Shown in pieces: positions 1 through 11,031 of a stretch of DNA of 64,000 nucleotides. Made by a program: the position numbers and the translations under genes. The notes beneath the pieces were generated by a model. It searched no databases, was not told the DNA's origin, and was given only the letters and a program-made list of their open reading frames with translations. Positions within the stretch are counted from its first letter, which is position 1; every line of letters begins with the position of its first letter. The stretch is from assembly GCA_024867545.1 (NCBI GenBank), contig JANFNE010000027.1, positions 698,222 to 762,221 on the forward strand, in the 5' to 3' direction. The stretch comes from Phytopythium helicoides (taxonomy: Eukaryota; Oomycota; Peronosporomycetes; Pythiales; Pythiaceae).

Positions 1-844
1 CCTTTCGAATGTTGACTGTGAGCTGGGCGAAAAGGGGCGGACAGGCAGGAATCACGTGGTGACTCCTCTTCCCGGGTGGGAAAATTGGCGCTGGCGCGGA
101 CCTGACCATTCAAATGATGTCGGGCGACTAGCATTTGTGCGTGTGCAATGGATTACTTTGTGCCACGGGTCCCGTCCTGTGATCACAATTCAGCTGATCG
201 TCAGGCCCAAACGTCCAGTTTTGTGCATCGCCGCACTTTTTTGCAGTGCGTCATTTCGGGTGTTTGTCAGTAAGGCTTTTACACTCATCTTCTATTGCGA
301 CACACCGCATTGTAATTCGGCATGTTTACATGGGGCACGGTGGGTCCAGCGCATCTCATCAATATACAAAGTTCAAGTGAGCCGGTGGCCTCGGCCCCCG
401 CCATCAATCGTCTCCTGCCAGCCAGGCGAGCTGTTCCGTTCACTCGTCGTTGCGTTCATTCCGTTTCGCCACTTGGGCTACTCAGCTCAGCTCAGCTCCG
501 CGTCGCGTCCGACGTGACACGTGGATCTCCTCTTGGCATTTTTCAGTCGGTCGGACGCCAGCACGAGTCGGGCGTGGCGTGGCACGACAACCGGCTGGCC
601 GTCCATCGTCCCCTTGCCGAGATTACAGCCACGGTCTCTGCCCAGGCGAGGCCAACGACTGGCTCGGCACCCCGATTCGCTTGCGTGGGGCGTGCCGTGC
701 CTGCCTGCTGGGCGAGCGACGCCCAGAATATAAAAGATCCAGGCGCGCCAAACACCCCGCAGCGAGGGTCCGGCAGTCCCTGAGTCCAGCCGTCCGTCAG
801 TCGTGCAGGCGTCCCGGACGACAGCTCACACAGACGCAGCAGCC
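1..844. other. Upstream region of the WRKY19-like gene
   Basis: No gene is supported here. Short ORFs overlap in several frames and show no recognisable domain. The last 120 bases hold a TATA-like box and the probable 5' leader of the gene that starts at 845. Confidence 0.5.
729..736 (+). promoter_or_regulatory. TATA-like box upstream of the WRKY19-like gene
   Basis: The octamer TATAAAAG lies 116 bases before the chosen ATG, which allows transcription to start near 760 with a leader of about 85 bases. Oomycete core promoters more often use an initiator plus flanking element, so this TATA match is suggestive only. Confidence 0.35.
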
Positions 845-1997
845 ATGGACGGCGACGCCCAGGAGAACTGGCGCGGGCTCGGCAATCTCCTCGCGGGCGT
901 CGACGCCGCGGCCGCGGCTTCCGCAGAGGGAGATGCTCGCTCCCAGACGGACACGCCGCGCGTCAACAAGACCTCGCTCAGCTTCATCCTCGACAAGCAG
1001 ACCGCCTACTCGGCGACGCTCGCGAGTACGCCGCCGTGCAGTTTGATAACTCGACTCGCTACTAGTACATGTTCTCCGTTGAGCGGTCTCATTAACCCGT
1101 CGGCTGCGCGCGATAGACGCAGGCGGAGAGGATGCAGGCGACAGCAGCGCGCGCTTGACTAGGAGCAGGAGCACAGGGGACTTGGACGTGACCAAAAAGG
1201 CGGTAGGCAAGATGGCAATGGGCACCCTTCTCACGGTCCCGAGCGCATCGAGTCGCCGCGGAAGCGGAAAGATCCCGAGCGAGAGTCGCAAGCGTCGTCC
1301 GCCCAGCCGTATCTGCAAGCACGAAGGGTGCGACCAGTACGTCGTCGACCAGGGACTCTGCGTCCGCCACGGCGTAAGACTTCTCGTCACAGTGACTAGA
1401 TTTCCATTCTGCGCGAAGCATCCGCTGACAATGCCGAGTATTTCGGGACACAGGGAGGGAAGCGGTGCCAAACAGAGGGCTGCACGAGTCGTGCCAAGCA
1501 CCAGGGAAAATGCTGGCGACATGGTGCGGCTTCTACAGGCATCTAGTGCTCATTCATTGATGACTTTACTGAAGAAGAGTGGCAACTTGTCTTGTCTGCC
1601 GGTACAGGCGGATCCACCGAGTGCAAAGTGCCCAACTGTAGCAACCGCGCGAAGTCGCGTGGATTTTGCTGGTCGCACGGAGGTGGCACCAAATGCAAGG
1701 CTGCCGACTGCGAGAAGATTGCCATCTCGAATGGATTGTGCTGGGCCCACGGCGGAGGTTTGTGCCCTAAATTGACACAAAGAGAAGCTGAGAGGGCAAA
1801 AAGGAAACTGACGCATCGATCGGTCGGTCGGTTGAACAGGCAAGCGCTGCGTCGTGAGGCACTGCATGCGGCAGGCGTACGAGCGCACCAACAATTTGTG
1901 CAACAGCCACTTCCAGGAGTGGCAGAACGGCGCTCAGGACCTAGACATCGAGGATGTGGAGATGGAGGAGGCCAAGACGACCGAATACCGTTTGTAA
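845..1997 (+). CDS. WRKY19-like cysteine/histidine zinc-repeat protein, five exons
   Basis: Proposed exons are 845-1025, 1177-1373, 1454-1523, 1608-1757 and 1840-1997, all joined in frame by GT-AG introns. The product is about 250 residues. After a low-complexity N-terminus and a basic segment (SRKRRPPSRIC) come five tandem units of the form C-x4-C...C-x2-H-G-G: CKHEGCDQ..LCVRHGG, CQTEGCTS..CWRHGG, CKVPNCSN..CWSHGG, CKAADCEK..CWAHGG and CVVRHCMR..CNSH. Each unit probably binds zinc. Such repeats occur in many oomycete proteins annotated as WRKY19-like, after the plant protein that carries them; no WRKY DNA-binding domain is visible, so a transcription role is only an assumption. Introns fall at the repeat borders. 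The start is the first ATG after the TATA-like box. The exon 3 donor could instead be a GC donor about 30 bases downstream, but the GT donor restores the HGG motif. Confidence 0.85.
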
Positions 1998-4900
1998 ATG
2001 GAAAAATAGATAGCTGGAGGCTGTATAAAATGGGTTGCGACCACCCACGAAGCCTCCGGCAGTACTGAATGAACCATTGATTTGTACGTTATCATGTCCA
2101 GATCTAGCGGTGGTACGATTGGTGCGCGCCAGGTCGCGTGGTAACGTGGACGGTATCGACCACCGGGCAAAACGTTACGCAGTAAACATTTCGACCGGCA
2201 AGAAAAAGCGCTCGTCGCGCCGAACGAACTTCCATGCGCGTTCGTTCATGATGATGATCGCAGCTGTGTTGGATGTTCATCCAACGACACAATTGTAGCA
2301 TGTTAAGTGCACAATCACGATCGGGACCTTCATAAAACTAGCAGAAAATCGATCAACCAGGATGGATTGCATTCCGCGCATGAAATCTTTTGAGCCATGC
2401 CTCATTCGATCACCGGCATCAAATAACTACTTCGTCGTCTTGTCTGCAAGGCATAAGCGCGCTAGAGGAGGGGCGGCGCGAGTTAGAAGAGGCGCGTTCA
2501 GGCTCCTGTGAGGTTAATTGAACTGCAAAATTGACCATCCGCAAGTGTTGGCGACGCTCACCTCGCGCTCTTCACATCTTGAGCGCCGCACATCCCTCAC
2601 ATTTCCGTCCCGCCTGTCCATCGAGTTGAGTGATTGCCCCCATCGCGAGTGCACAGGATAAAAACAGGGTCAGAGTCTTTCTTCTCGCAATTTTCGCTGC
2701 TTGCTGCATCATGAATCAGAGCAAGTTGGGTGCTGAAGCACAAGAACAGACGGCTGCAGATCCGTCGCGATCAGCCCGGAACAAGCCTCATTGACTCTGC
2801 GGTGGTCGACCTCGCCGCTCCGTGACCCCAAGCAGCGTCTTAGAGAGGACTCATCTGAACGTGACGGCGCTTCGCCACATCTATGTTGGGAAAATTCACA
2901 CAAGAGACGAGTCTGAATCATCGTGACGGCCGACCCGAAACCTTGCGGTCGGAGTGTAGGCTGGACCGACGCTGGCTGCTCATGTGCAATGCCTTGGACA
3001 TTGGAATTAGGCAGCAGTCGGTCATTGCAGCCGTCGGTTTGTCTCTTCGGCTTCAATTCAAGATATTCCTGAAGGTTCGTCCAACCAAATTGTCTTGACT
3101 GGTTGCTCAAGGTCTTCATAAAGCAACAGCACAGGCAACTGGTCTTTTACAACATCGTCAAAGATGCTGCTTGGCTACTTGATTCGCTGGCTAGCTTCGT
3201 GTTTTGCCCGGGCTCCAGTCAACAACAAGCGCTGTCAGCAATCCACAGCCAGGCAGACAAGAACTGGTCCGACGCATCATCACGCAAACCTTGCGCCTTG
3301 CTCTGCATCTTGGTCGGTGGTCTCCATAGCTTGATGCAACCAAAGTCCGTGGTGGGGGCTGTCGATGGCTGGAGTTGAACGATCACTTGGGAATGAAGCG
3401 AGGGAACGCTCCAGTCCGTCATCTCCCGTGCTGACTCAAACGCACGTCACAAAGACGCGCGCGCTCGAGAGAGAAAGCATCTGTCGACCTCTTTGCCCAG
3501 CTGCTTTGAGACGAGCAGCTCCCATGGCATGACGGACGCGATTTGAGTATTAACTGCAAAAATTAATATGATGTGAAATGGGTCCGTTTGGAGCTTCGTA
3601 GAAAAAGGTAGACTTGAATATTGTATTAGTACCCAAACATAAATAAATAGCCTCTATAATCGAAATGTGAGGCTTTTCATCTCTTCTTAGTCGTGCTGAC
3701 AAAAGGAAAGACGGCACAGACGCCTTCAATAAGAAATGCCAGTTCGGTATCATGGCGGTAACTTTCCGCGGCTTGTATACACCGTTAACCCCTTGGTATC
3801 TTACGATATTAGCACGTGAACTGCAAGCAATAGTCTCTCCATGACACGCGTTGTTTCTCATTGGCATGGAGTGCCTAGAATCCAGCAAGGAGCAGAGCGT
3901 CATGAGGACAGCCAAGGCGACTCAAAGACGCTGCTAGAGTCCTCGGTCACGTAGAAGGCTTGCCGAGAGCTCATCGGTCGCGTGGTAGATGCCAACGCAC
4001 GGGTTCGCAAGCCTGCATCTTCGCTCTGCCGCTTGCGACCGTTCTTCCATGCAACACAAGTGTCGAGTCCTGGCTGCTCGCATGAACGATTGAGGCAGGA
4101 GGATGGAGGTCATCTGACTTTGAATTCATTTCGCAAGTGAAAAGGGAGGGATGTCAAGAAACCTGGAGGACTTCAACTTGCGCTCTCGGCATTCGACTCG
4201 CATGGTGCTTTTCCCCTCAGTCGTGAATTTGCAAGATGGAGTCCAAGCGGCCGCATTTCCCGGCTCACGACCCGGGGCCCCACACCAAGCCTCCAGACCC
4301 TTCCAAGACCTTCTCCGCGGCGACAACGGAGTCTGTCAAGCCAGCGGCAGGGATGATCGGTCACGAAGGGCATCAAGCGCGACGTATCCAAGTTAAGGTA
4401 GTCACGCGTGGCTTCATGACGTGCACGAGTTCGCTGCTGTGCTTCCTCTTGCGCAGTCGTCTTCCGAGACAGAATGACCGCGGGAGCACACTGCCTTCGT
4501 CCTGAAAGCTCTCCAAGTGCGGGATCGTCGCAGCTCAAGATCATCGACGTGCAGCGCAACCAGTTGTCGGGCGCTTTCCAGCGACCACACGCGCAGCACA
4601 AGAGGCGCCGCCTTCGTCTCGGAGACTTGTCGGCAGGGACTTTGCAGCAGTAGTAGCAGTAGTTTTCCTGCTGGCGCTACAGGCCCAAGGGAACTTTAGT
4701 TCTTTAGGTGTTAAAGGCTGGCAACTGCCTGCACCGCCATTGAAATGTCAATCGGAAGCGTGGCGGGCGAAGCACGATAGCAGATTGAGGTAGAATTGGG
4801 CTCATCTTCTGACATGCTCATCGATGTGCAAGTTCAAGCCAACGTGAGGGTCGAACGAATACCGTACCCTGAGCCTTGTGGTAGACATTCGACTGGCCGC

Positions 4901-5280
4901 AACTTGCTCAAAATACTGGCAGCCAAACATCAACGTGCATGTCGACTCTCGTGCAGTTTGATACGACGTTGAGAGATTGCTTTCGGAGACTTCGAAGATT
5001 TTGTTTTGTATGGTTATCATCAGCCGTGGAACAAACACTTCATGAGACTTTGTTTCGCTCTTGACTCGCGACTTCACTGTAGAACCTGAGCCAATACTAC
5101 CGATTCCAAGGCAAAAACCCTGGTAGAGCGCGCAAAGCAGGTTGGACGTATCACAACAATAACGGGTCAAGAGATTTTGAAGGCAGACTCACAAGTTACA
5201 ATATATTGAGCCAGAAGCTTCGAGTCGCTTCAACTACATATCGCTAATATGCATCCATCAGCACCAGTAGAACCACACTC
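1998..5280. other. 3.3-kb intergenic stretch, mostly without recognisable genes
   Basis: Scattered ORFs of 65-142 codons overlap on both strands without domains, signal peptides or repeats I recognise. A low-confidence spliced gene at 4236-4653 is listed separately. No similarity to the duplicated transporter or tannase flanks was seen by eye. It may contain decayed transposon sequence. Confidence 0.4.
4236..4653 (+). CDS. Possible small two-exon gene, unknown product
   Basis: An ATG at 4236 opens a proline-rich reading frame (MESKRPHFPAHDPGPH...) of about 55 codons. After a gap with a pyrimidine tract and a GCAG acceptor near 4455, a second frame stays open for about 65 codons and ends at TAG 4651-4653 with a very basic tail (HKRRRLRLGDLSAGTLQQ). 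I could not find a strong donor that joins the two in phase, so the model is weak. No family is recognised. It may be chance. Confidence 0.18.
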
Positions 5281-6717
5281 TTACATGCTGTACATCTTGA
5301 TCTTCACGAAGAAGACGCCGACGAAAAAGCCGAGCAGCGACACAATGCCTCCCACCAACAGCGGCAGCTTGTAACCGAGTGACGTCGTCACGAGCGCCGT
5401 ACCCACGGCGTAGTTCAGCAGCTGACCGAAGCAGTTCGCCGCGTTCAGCGAACCCACGTACATGCCGATGTTGACGTTCGGGTCACCGCCGAACACGTGG
5501 ATGATCACCGGCACCATGAGACCGAACGCCGCGCTCTGCGAGCACGTGATGATGGCCACGAGGAAAATGTCGAACGCCGCGTTCTTGATGAACGCCATGG
5601 CGATCATCAACACTTGCGGCAGCATCGACAGCGTCAGCACCCACTTGGCACCGACGAGACGCACCAGCAGCGGCAGCGCCATCGCGTACACGTATCCCAC
5701 GATGCAGAAGAGCAGGTCGCCCGTGCCGCTCGCCAGCGCCACACCGTCGTTGAACGAGTTCTGCGCGTCCGTGCACGCGTCTCCGCAGCTATCAGCACCC
5801 GCGGCGTCACCATCGTACACCACGAGACCGAAGAACTGACCCTTGTTGCCGTTGTACGCCGCGTAGCCGTACAGCACGAAGAACATGATGACCGCGTACG
5901 CCACGAGGTCGGACGGCAGTGCCTTGAGACCCTTGAAGATGTCCACCACAGCCTCCACCGCGCGCACGAACGTCGACTTGGACGTGTCGACGGTACTCTT
6001 GTCCAGCGGCGTCTCCTTGGCCACCACGCAGCACACGATCACCGACACAGCCATGATGATGCACAGCATGGCCATGAAGTAGTGCAGCGTCAGGTACGCG
6101 GCTCCCCAAATCTGGATGTACACAGCCACGACAATCGACCCGAGAGCCGCCCACGCGAGGCCAATGGACGCCCCCAGCGTCTGGCGGTCCCCAGCAAAGT
6201 CGGCCGTCAGCAGCATCGCCGGCGTCTGGCTGCACGTCACCATCACATCCATCCAAAAGTAGAAGATCACCGTGAAAGCTCCTGTCCATTGTCGGTCGGT
6301 GCTGCCGGTGCCCGAGTCGCCGAGTGCCTGTCCGATTTGTGCCGTGTAGCTCATGAGCGACCAGCAAATAATGCATAGTATGGAGGAGACGACGAGGATG
6401 GGGCGACGACGACCGTAGCGCGACGTGTTGCGGTCGCTGAGGATGCCGACCATGGGACCGAAGAAGATGCCGACGAACGGTCCGATGAGCTGCGTCAGCT
6501 GCACGGCGTAGTTGGGGAGCATTGTGCTCAGGTACGGTCCGAGCGCGGCCCATTGCGCCGACCAGGCCATGTTGATGGCCATGCGCGGCATGGAGATCCA
6601 CACGAGCGTCCAGAAGGGGGCTCCCTCATTGCGCTCGGGTTGCTGGAGCGATGGGTCCTTGATGATCGGCGAGTCCGTCGCCGAGTAGTGGTCGCCTTGC
6701 TCGATGTCCTTGGACAT
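5281..6717 (-). CDS. Sucrose/H+ symporter-like transporter, copy 1
   Basis: A 478-residue membrane protein of the glycoside-pentoside-hexuronide/SUT branch of the major facilitator superfamily, expected to import sucrose or related sugars with protons across the plasma membrane. About 12 hydrophobic segments are visible. The loop after the second or third segment reads SDRNTSRYGRRRP (residues 94-106), very close to the signature of plant sucrose transporters and SLC45 proteins. The frame is open further upstream, but the start at MSKDIEQ is chosen because two paralogues (8394-9830, 31990-33426) begin at the same place and the upstream sequence is unrelated. The proteins of copies 1 and 2 differ at only two N-terminal positions (residues 2 and 15). 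The 5' and 3' flanks of copy 1 do not match those of the other copies. Confidence 0.93.
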   Translation of the reverse strand: MSKDIEQGDHYSATDSPIIKDPSLQQPERNEGAPFWTLVWISMPRMAINMAWSAQWAALGPYLSTMLPNYAVQLTQLIGPFVGIFFGPMVGILSDRNTSRYGRRRPILVVSSILCIICWSLMSYTAQIGQALGDSGTGSTDRQWTGAFTVIFYFWMDVMVTCSQTPAMLLTADFAGDRQTLGASIGLAWAALGSIVVAVYIQIWGAAYLTLHYFMAMLCIIMAVSVIVCCVVAKETPLDKSTVDTSKSTFVRAVEAVVDIFKGLKALPSDLVAYAVIMFFVLYGYAAYNGNKGQFFGLVVYDGDAAGADSCGDACTDAQNSFNDGVALASGTGDLLFCIVGYVYAMALPLLVRLVGAKWVLTLSMLPQVLMIAMAFIKNAAFDIFLVAIITCSQSAAFGLMVPVIIHVFGGDPNVNIGMYVGSLNAANCFGQLLNYAVGTALVTTSLGYKLPLLVGGIVSLLGFFVGVFFVKIKMYSM

Positions 6718-8199
6718 GGTTGTCGTCTCGGAGTCGATGTGGTGAGGCCGAGGCAAGTTGTGGAATGGATCATCCGCTCGTGGATTTTGTCTCGTCCATC
6801 GGTACCAACAAATGTAGTGGATGCTACCGTGTTTGACGCGGTCCGGTGGAGGTGTAGTGCGCCGAGATGACTGCTTGTACCTATTCCCGCTAGGTCGACT
6901 GATCACCAGCACGAGCTATGATACGCCCGCCATGCATGCATAACGCAGTGATGGGAGCGGTTTATGCTGCCCAAGTTGCACCAGAGGGATCTTGAGTCAC
7001 GTAAGACGCGTCGCCCCCGGCGACTTGATCAGGGTCTGCAAGATATAATCCCACGGTTTGTGCTTGAAGCTGAAGTCGGTCAACAGCCGACAGACGATGT
7101 TTGTGCTGGTGGCGTTGAATGCAGCAGAACCGGTGCAGTCGATGCGATGTTGGCGCAGTCAGCAAGCACTCTGGGGTCGCCACTCAACTGAGGATGCAAG
7201 TGATTCCGAATGAAGCCTGCAGGTTGCTCACATATTACTTACTGTACAATACACACCCTCACCCACCGATACTCTTTTTGTGCATACTGAGTTCACAGAC
7301 ATATCGCGCGTGGGTTTTGCAGGTCTGAAGCAGCCGTAGCTCGCTCGAGCCATGATTTGGATCGTCCAACGGATTGTGCTGGATGGTGTGAGGAGCTACA
7401 TCAGTGGTCAGCGCGACACACTGCAACAGAGTCCTTTGATTGTGCTCTTCATGCACTGCTGGGCACATTCCGTGCGGTGCCAGGCTACACTACGCAAGCA
7501 GAGAGTTTTGGTTGTCTTGAAGAGCATAGCGCACGTCAACACTTAAATATCTCTCATTGGCGAGTCTGTGGGCACAATACGATATCGTATGCACAGTTCT
7601 CTTGCTCACTTCAAGCTGAGAACACCAAGACACTCGGGGCGAAAAGTGGACAAGTATCACAAGGGACACCCGAAGTGATCCCTAAAGCTTCACACCTACC
7701 TCACTGCGCGTATCAGTGAAAAGCACAGCACAGACACACGCGGCTTCACGTTTTCTCTCTAAAATTCGCCTCTATGGGTCGGAGCGAAATTTCACGCTCG
7801 TTTGGGGACTAGCTGGCTCTTGTTAGAGATCATACACTCTGTGAGCTGACTAAAATCTGCAACGACAACCTGCAAATGAAGACACCAAACTCGATGCTGT
7901 ACCACTAGGTTGATGGTCGCTACCACACCCAATTGAAAAGTTCCATGGATGCCATCTCTCCACCCACAGACCTTAGCCTTCGCTTTGTATGATTATCAAA
8001 ACAAAACTCCAGGACGATCGTTCAGCACACATCCTGGCAGTATGGTACTACAAAAGAACACTGCTCATGAACCTCGACAGTCGATGCTGGGTATCATCTT
8101 GCTGCCCAACTCACTGAGATTAGTACAAAACGTAGCAAGTGGCCATCAGTGTGCGAGGTGTGCGAGGCAAGGCTGACGCGATGAATGCCGACCGTGCAC
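6718..8199. other. Intergenic region between transporter copies 1 and 2
   Basis: No supported gene. It holds the promoter of transporter copy 1 at its left end and scattered short ORFs with no domains. Similarity to the flank of copy 3 begins only near 8200. Confidence 0.45.
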
Positions 8200-8393
8200 G
8201 GCTCATTTTCCATCTCCGTGCTCTACAGTTTCTAGCCTAGCTCTAACTCCGGAGAATGATCTGATCGACGATGCCAGCTGAATGGTTTGCCAGGCAGCCA
8301 AACTTATATTATTGTACGCCACAGAAGCGCGTCGCTTCAACTATCAACGCAATTGCAATCCTCGAGTGCTAGAATGCGAGACTCCCATCTCTC

Positions 8394-9830
8394 TTACATG
8401 CTGTACATCTTGATCTTCACGAAGAAGACGCCGACGAAAAAGCCGAGCAGCGACACAATGCCTCCCACCAACAGCGGCAGCTTGTAACCGAGCGACGTCG
8501 TCACGAGCGCCGTACCCACGGCGTAGTTCAGCAGCTGACCGAAGCAGTTCGCCGCGTTCAGCGAACCCACGTACATGCCGATGTTGACGTTCGGGTCGCC
8601 GCCGAACACGTGGATGATCACCGGCACCATGAGACCGAACGCCGCGCTCTGCGAGCACGTGATGATGGCCACGAGGAAAATGTCGAACGCCGCGTTCTTG
8701 ATGAACGCCATGGCGATCATCAACACTTGCGGCAGCATCGACAGCGTCAGCACCCACTTGGCACCGACGAGACGCACCAGCAGCGGCAGCGCCATCGCGT
8801 ACACGTATCCCACGATGCAGAAGAGCAGGTCGCCCGTGCCGCTCGCCAGCGCCACACCGTCGTTGAACGAGTTCTGCGCGTCCGTGCACGCGTCTCCGCA
8901 GCTATCAGCACCCGCGGCGTCACCATCGTACACCACGAGACCGAAGAACTGACCCTTGTTGCCATTGTACGCCGCATAGCCGTACAGCACGAAGAACATG
9001 ATGACCGCGTACGCCACGAGGTCGGACGGCAGTGCCTTGAGACCCTTGAAGATGTCCACCACAGCCTCCACCGCGCGCACGAACGTCGACTTGGACGTGT
9101 CGACGGTACTCTTGTCCAGCGGCGTCTCCTTGGCCACCACGCAGCACACGATCACCGACACAGCCATGATGATGCACAGCATGGCCATGAAGTAGTGCAG
9201 CGTCAGGTACGCGGCTCCCCAAATCTGGATGTACACAGCCACGACAATCGACCCGAGAGCCGCCCACGCGAGGCCAATGGACGCCCCCAGCGTCTGGCGG
9301 TCCCCAGCAAAGTCGGCCGTCAGCAGCATCGCCGGCGTCTGGCTGCACGTCACCATCACATCCATCCAGAAGTAGAAGATCACCGTGAAAGCTCCTGTCC
9401 ATTGTCGGTCGGTGCTGCCGGTGCCCGAGTCGCCGAGTGCCTGTCCGATTTGTGCCGTGTAGCTCATGAGCGACCAGCAAATAATGCATAGTATGGAGGA
9501 GACGACGAGGATGGGGCGACGACGACCGTAGCGCGACGTGTTGCGGTCGCTGAGGATGCCGACCATGGGACCGAAGAAGATGCCGACGAACGGTCCGATG
9601 AGCTGCGTCAGCTGCACGGCGTAGTTGGGGAGCATTGTGCTCAGGTACGGTCCGAGCGCGGCCCATTGCGCCGACCAGGCCATGTTGATGGCCATGCGCG
9701 GCATGGAGATCCACACGAGCGTCCAGAAGGGGGCTCCCTCATTGCGCTCGGGTTGCTGGAGCGATGGGTCCTTGATGATCGGCGAGGCTGTCGCCGAGTA
9801 GTGGTCGCCTTGCTCGATGTCCTTGGCCAT
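8394..9830 (-). CDS. Sucrose/H+ symporter-like transporter, copy 2
   Basis: 478 residues, same family and signature loop as copy 1. The protein differs from copy 1 only at residues 2 and 15, where it matches copy 3 (MAKD..., ATASP). The flanks on both sides also match copy 3. This mosaic points to gene conversion of the body of the gene with copy 1. An upstream in-frame Met gives MTVMAKDIEQ, but MAKDIEQ is preferred because it is conserved in length with the other copies. The tannase gene downstream in coordinates (11032-14050) lies on the same strand, 1.2 kb upstream of this gene in transcription terms. Confidence 0.93.
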   Translation of the reverse strand: MAKDIEQGDHYSATASPIIKDPSLQQPERNEGAPFWTLVWISMPRMAINMAWSAQWAALGPYLSTMLPNYAVQLTQLIGPFVGIFFGPMVGILSDRNTSRYGRRRPILVVSSILCIICWSLMSYTAQIGQALGDSGTGSTDRQWTGAFTVIFYFWMDVMVTCSQTPAMLLTADFAGDRQTLGASIGLAWAALGSIVVAVYIQIWGAAYLTLHYFMAMLCIIMAVSVIVCCVVAKETPLDKSTVDTSKSTFVRAVEAVVDIFKGLKALPSDLVAYAVIMFFVLYGYAAYNGNKGQFFGLVVYDGDAAGADSCGDACTDAQNSFNDGVALASGTGDLLFCIVGYVYAMALPLLVRLVGAKWVLTLSMLPQVLMIAMAFIKNAAFDIFLVAIITCSQSAAFGLMVPVIIHVFGGDPNVNIGMYVGSLNAANCFGQLLNYAVGTALVTTSLGYKLPLLVGGIVSLLGFFVGVFFVKIKMYSM

Positions 9831-11031
9831 GACAGTCACTTGGTGATCACTAGCAGCGGCGGGTGAGCTTGAGGCCGAAAGTTGAGGAATGAGACCTGTT
9901 GGCGTGCGACTCCAGCGGCGATCACCACCTCACACCCAAATCGGAATCGAGAGACTCACCTCTGAAATGTACCACACTGCTGGGCAGAGAGGGGCGACTC
10001 GCACGTCCACGTGCGAGGGTCGACTCGCTTCATATACAAATGCCAAGGCTGTGCTCGTGAACTCGACGCAACTTCAAGCGGTAGAGCGTGCATAGACTGC
10101 AAGGGATCGGCACAGACCTGGCCACCGGATGGAACACCAGTCGGTGGGGCGGATGCATCAATGTGTAGCATATGTCTCTGTGTATGTGAAGTTGAGATAG
10201 TCTCGTTAAGACAGTGTGCCACGGTTTACGCCGGCCAAGTCTCGATTCTGAAGCACCATCCACGTCGACAAGCTTTCACAGGGCCAGAGGAGATGGGGGT
10301 ATCCGGTTTTCAAGGTTGTTTATGCTTGCACACTTCCTAGAGAAGATGCTGACCGAAGTTCCGTGCATCGGGTGATCGACCGAAAGCCACGGATTACCCT
10401 CAAGTGCACGTTGAAGCGTGCGTAGCCAGACCGATACACCTGAAAGGTGGCCTCGACGGCAAAAACACGCTCATGGCAGGCACCACCACGCTACGCTAGA
10501 AACGATTTACAAAGCGTTGCTGGCGAGGCGAGTCACAAGACAACCCGACGTGTGCTGATAGAAGCGACGCGTTCCGCTGGTCATGGCCACAAACGTATCC
10601 ACACGAGCTATACTGCAGCAAAGCCACGTCGACGCGGTACAAATACGAATCTTGAAGAAGACGCATCTTCATAGCGTTGGTGGTGATCGGTGCGTCCCGC
10701 TTCTCGCTCGGATGTGACATTCCATGAGGACAGGAGAGCAGTTTGAGGACACAGCATCAACGCGGCGGGAAATATCTGAGCTTACAATGCAAAAAAAAAA
10801 AAAAAAAAAAAAAGTTGCTTGAGTAGTGGCCTCTAGCTACAATAGCGGTGAAGAGCAAGTCCAGGCCAACAAGTTTCCTCACGTGTTCCGGCATGGCTAT
10901 CATCAAGAGAGCTAAAACAATCACACGATTCGTGTTGGTTTTAGATGGTGTGGTGTGTGGATCACTAGTGCTATCGACACAAGGCAGAATCACCCCACCT
11001 CAACCCTCGCACTAGTCTATCCCGCATGGAT
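9831..11031. other. Intergenic part of duplication unit 1
   Basis: Promoter of transporter copy 2 and 3' flank of tannase copy A. It is conserved with 33427-34670 because both belong to the segmental duplication, so the matching short ORFs are not evidence of genes. A poly-A run sits at 10791-10813. Confidence 0.6.

Noticed and set aside
2709..3119. 136-codon minus-strand frame
   Set aside because: No domain, no signal peptide, overlaps other random frames; no start context or splice support.
5497..6378. 293-codon His/Arg-rich plus-strand frame, repeated at 8610-9491 and 32206-33240
   Set aside because: Antisense shadow of the transporter genes; low-complexity composition caused by GC-rich codons.
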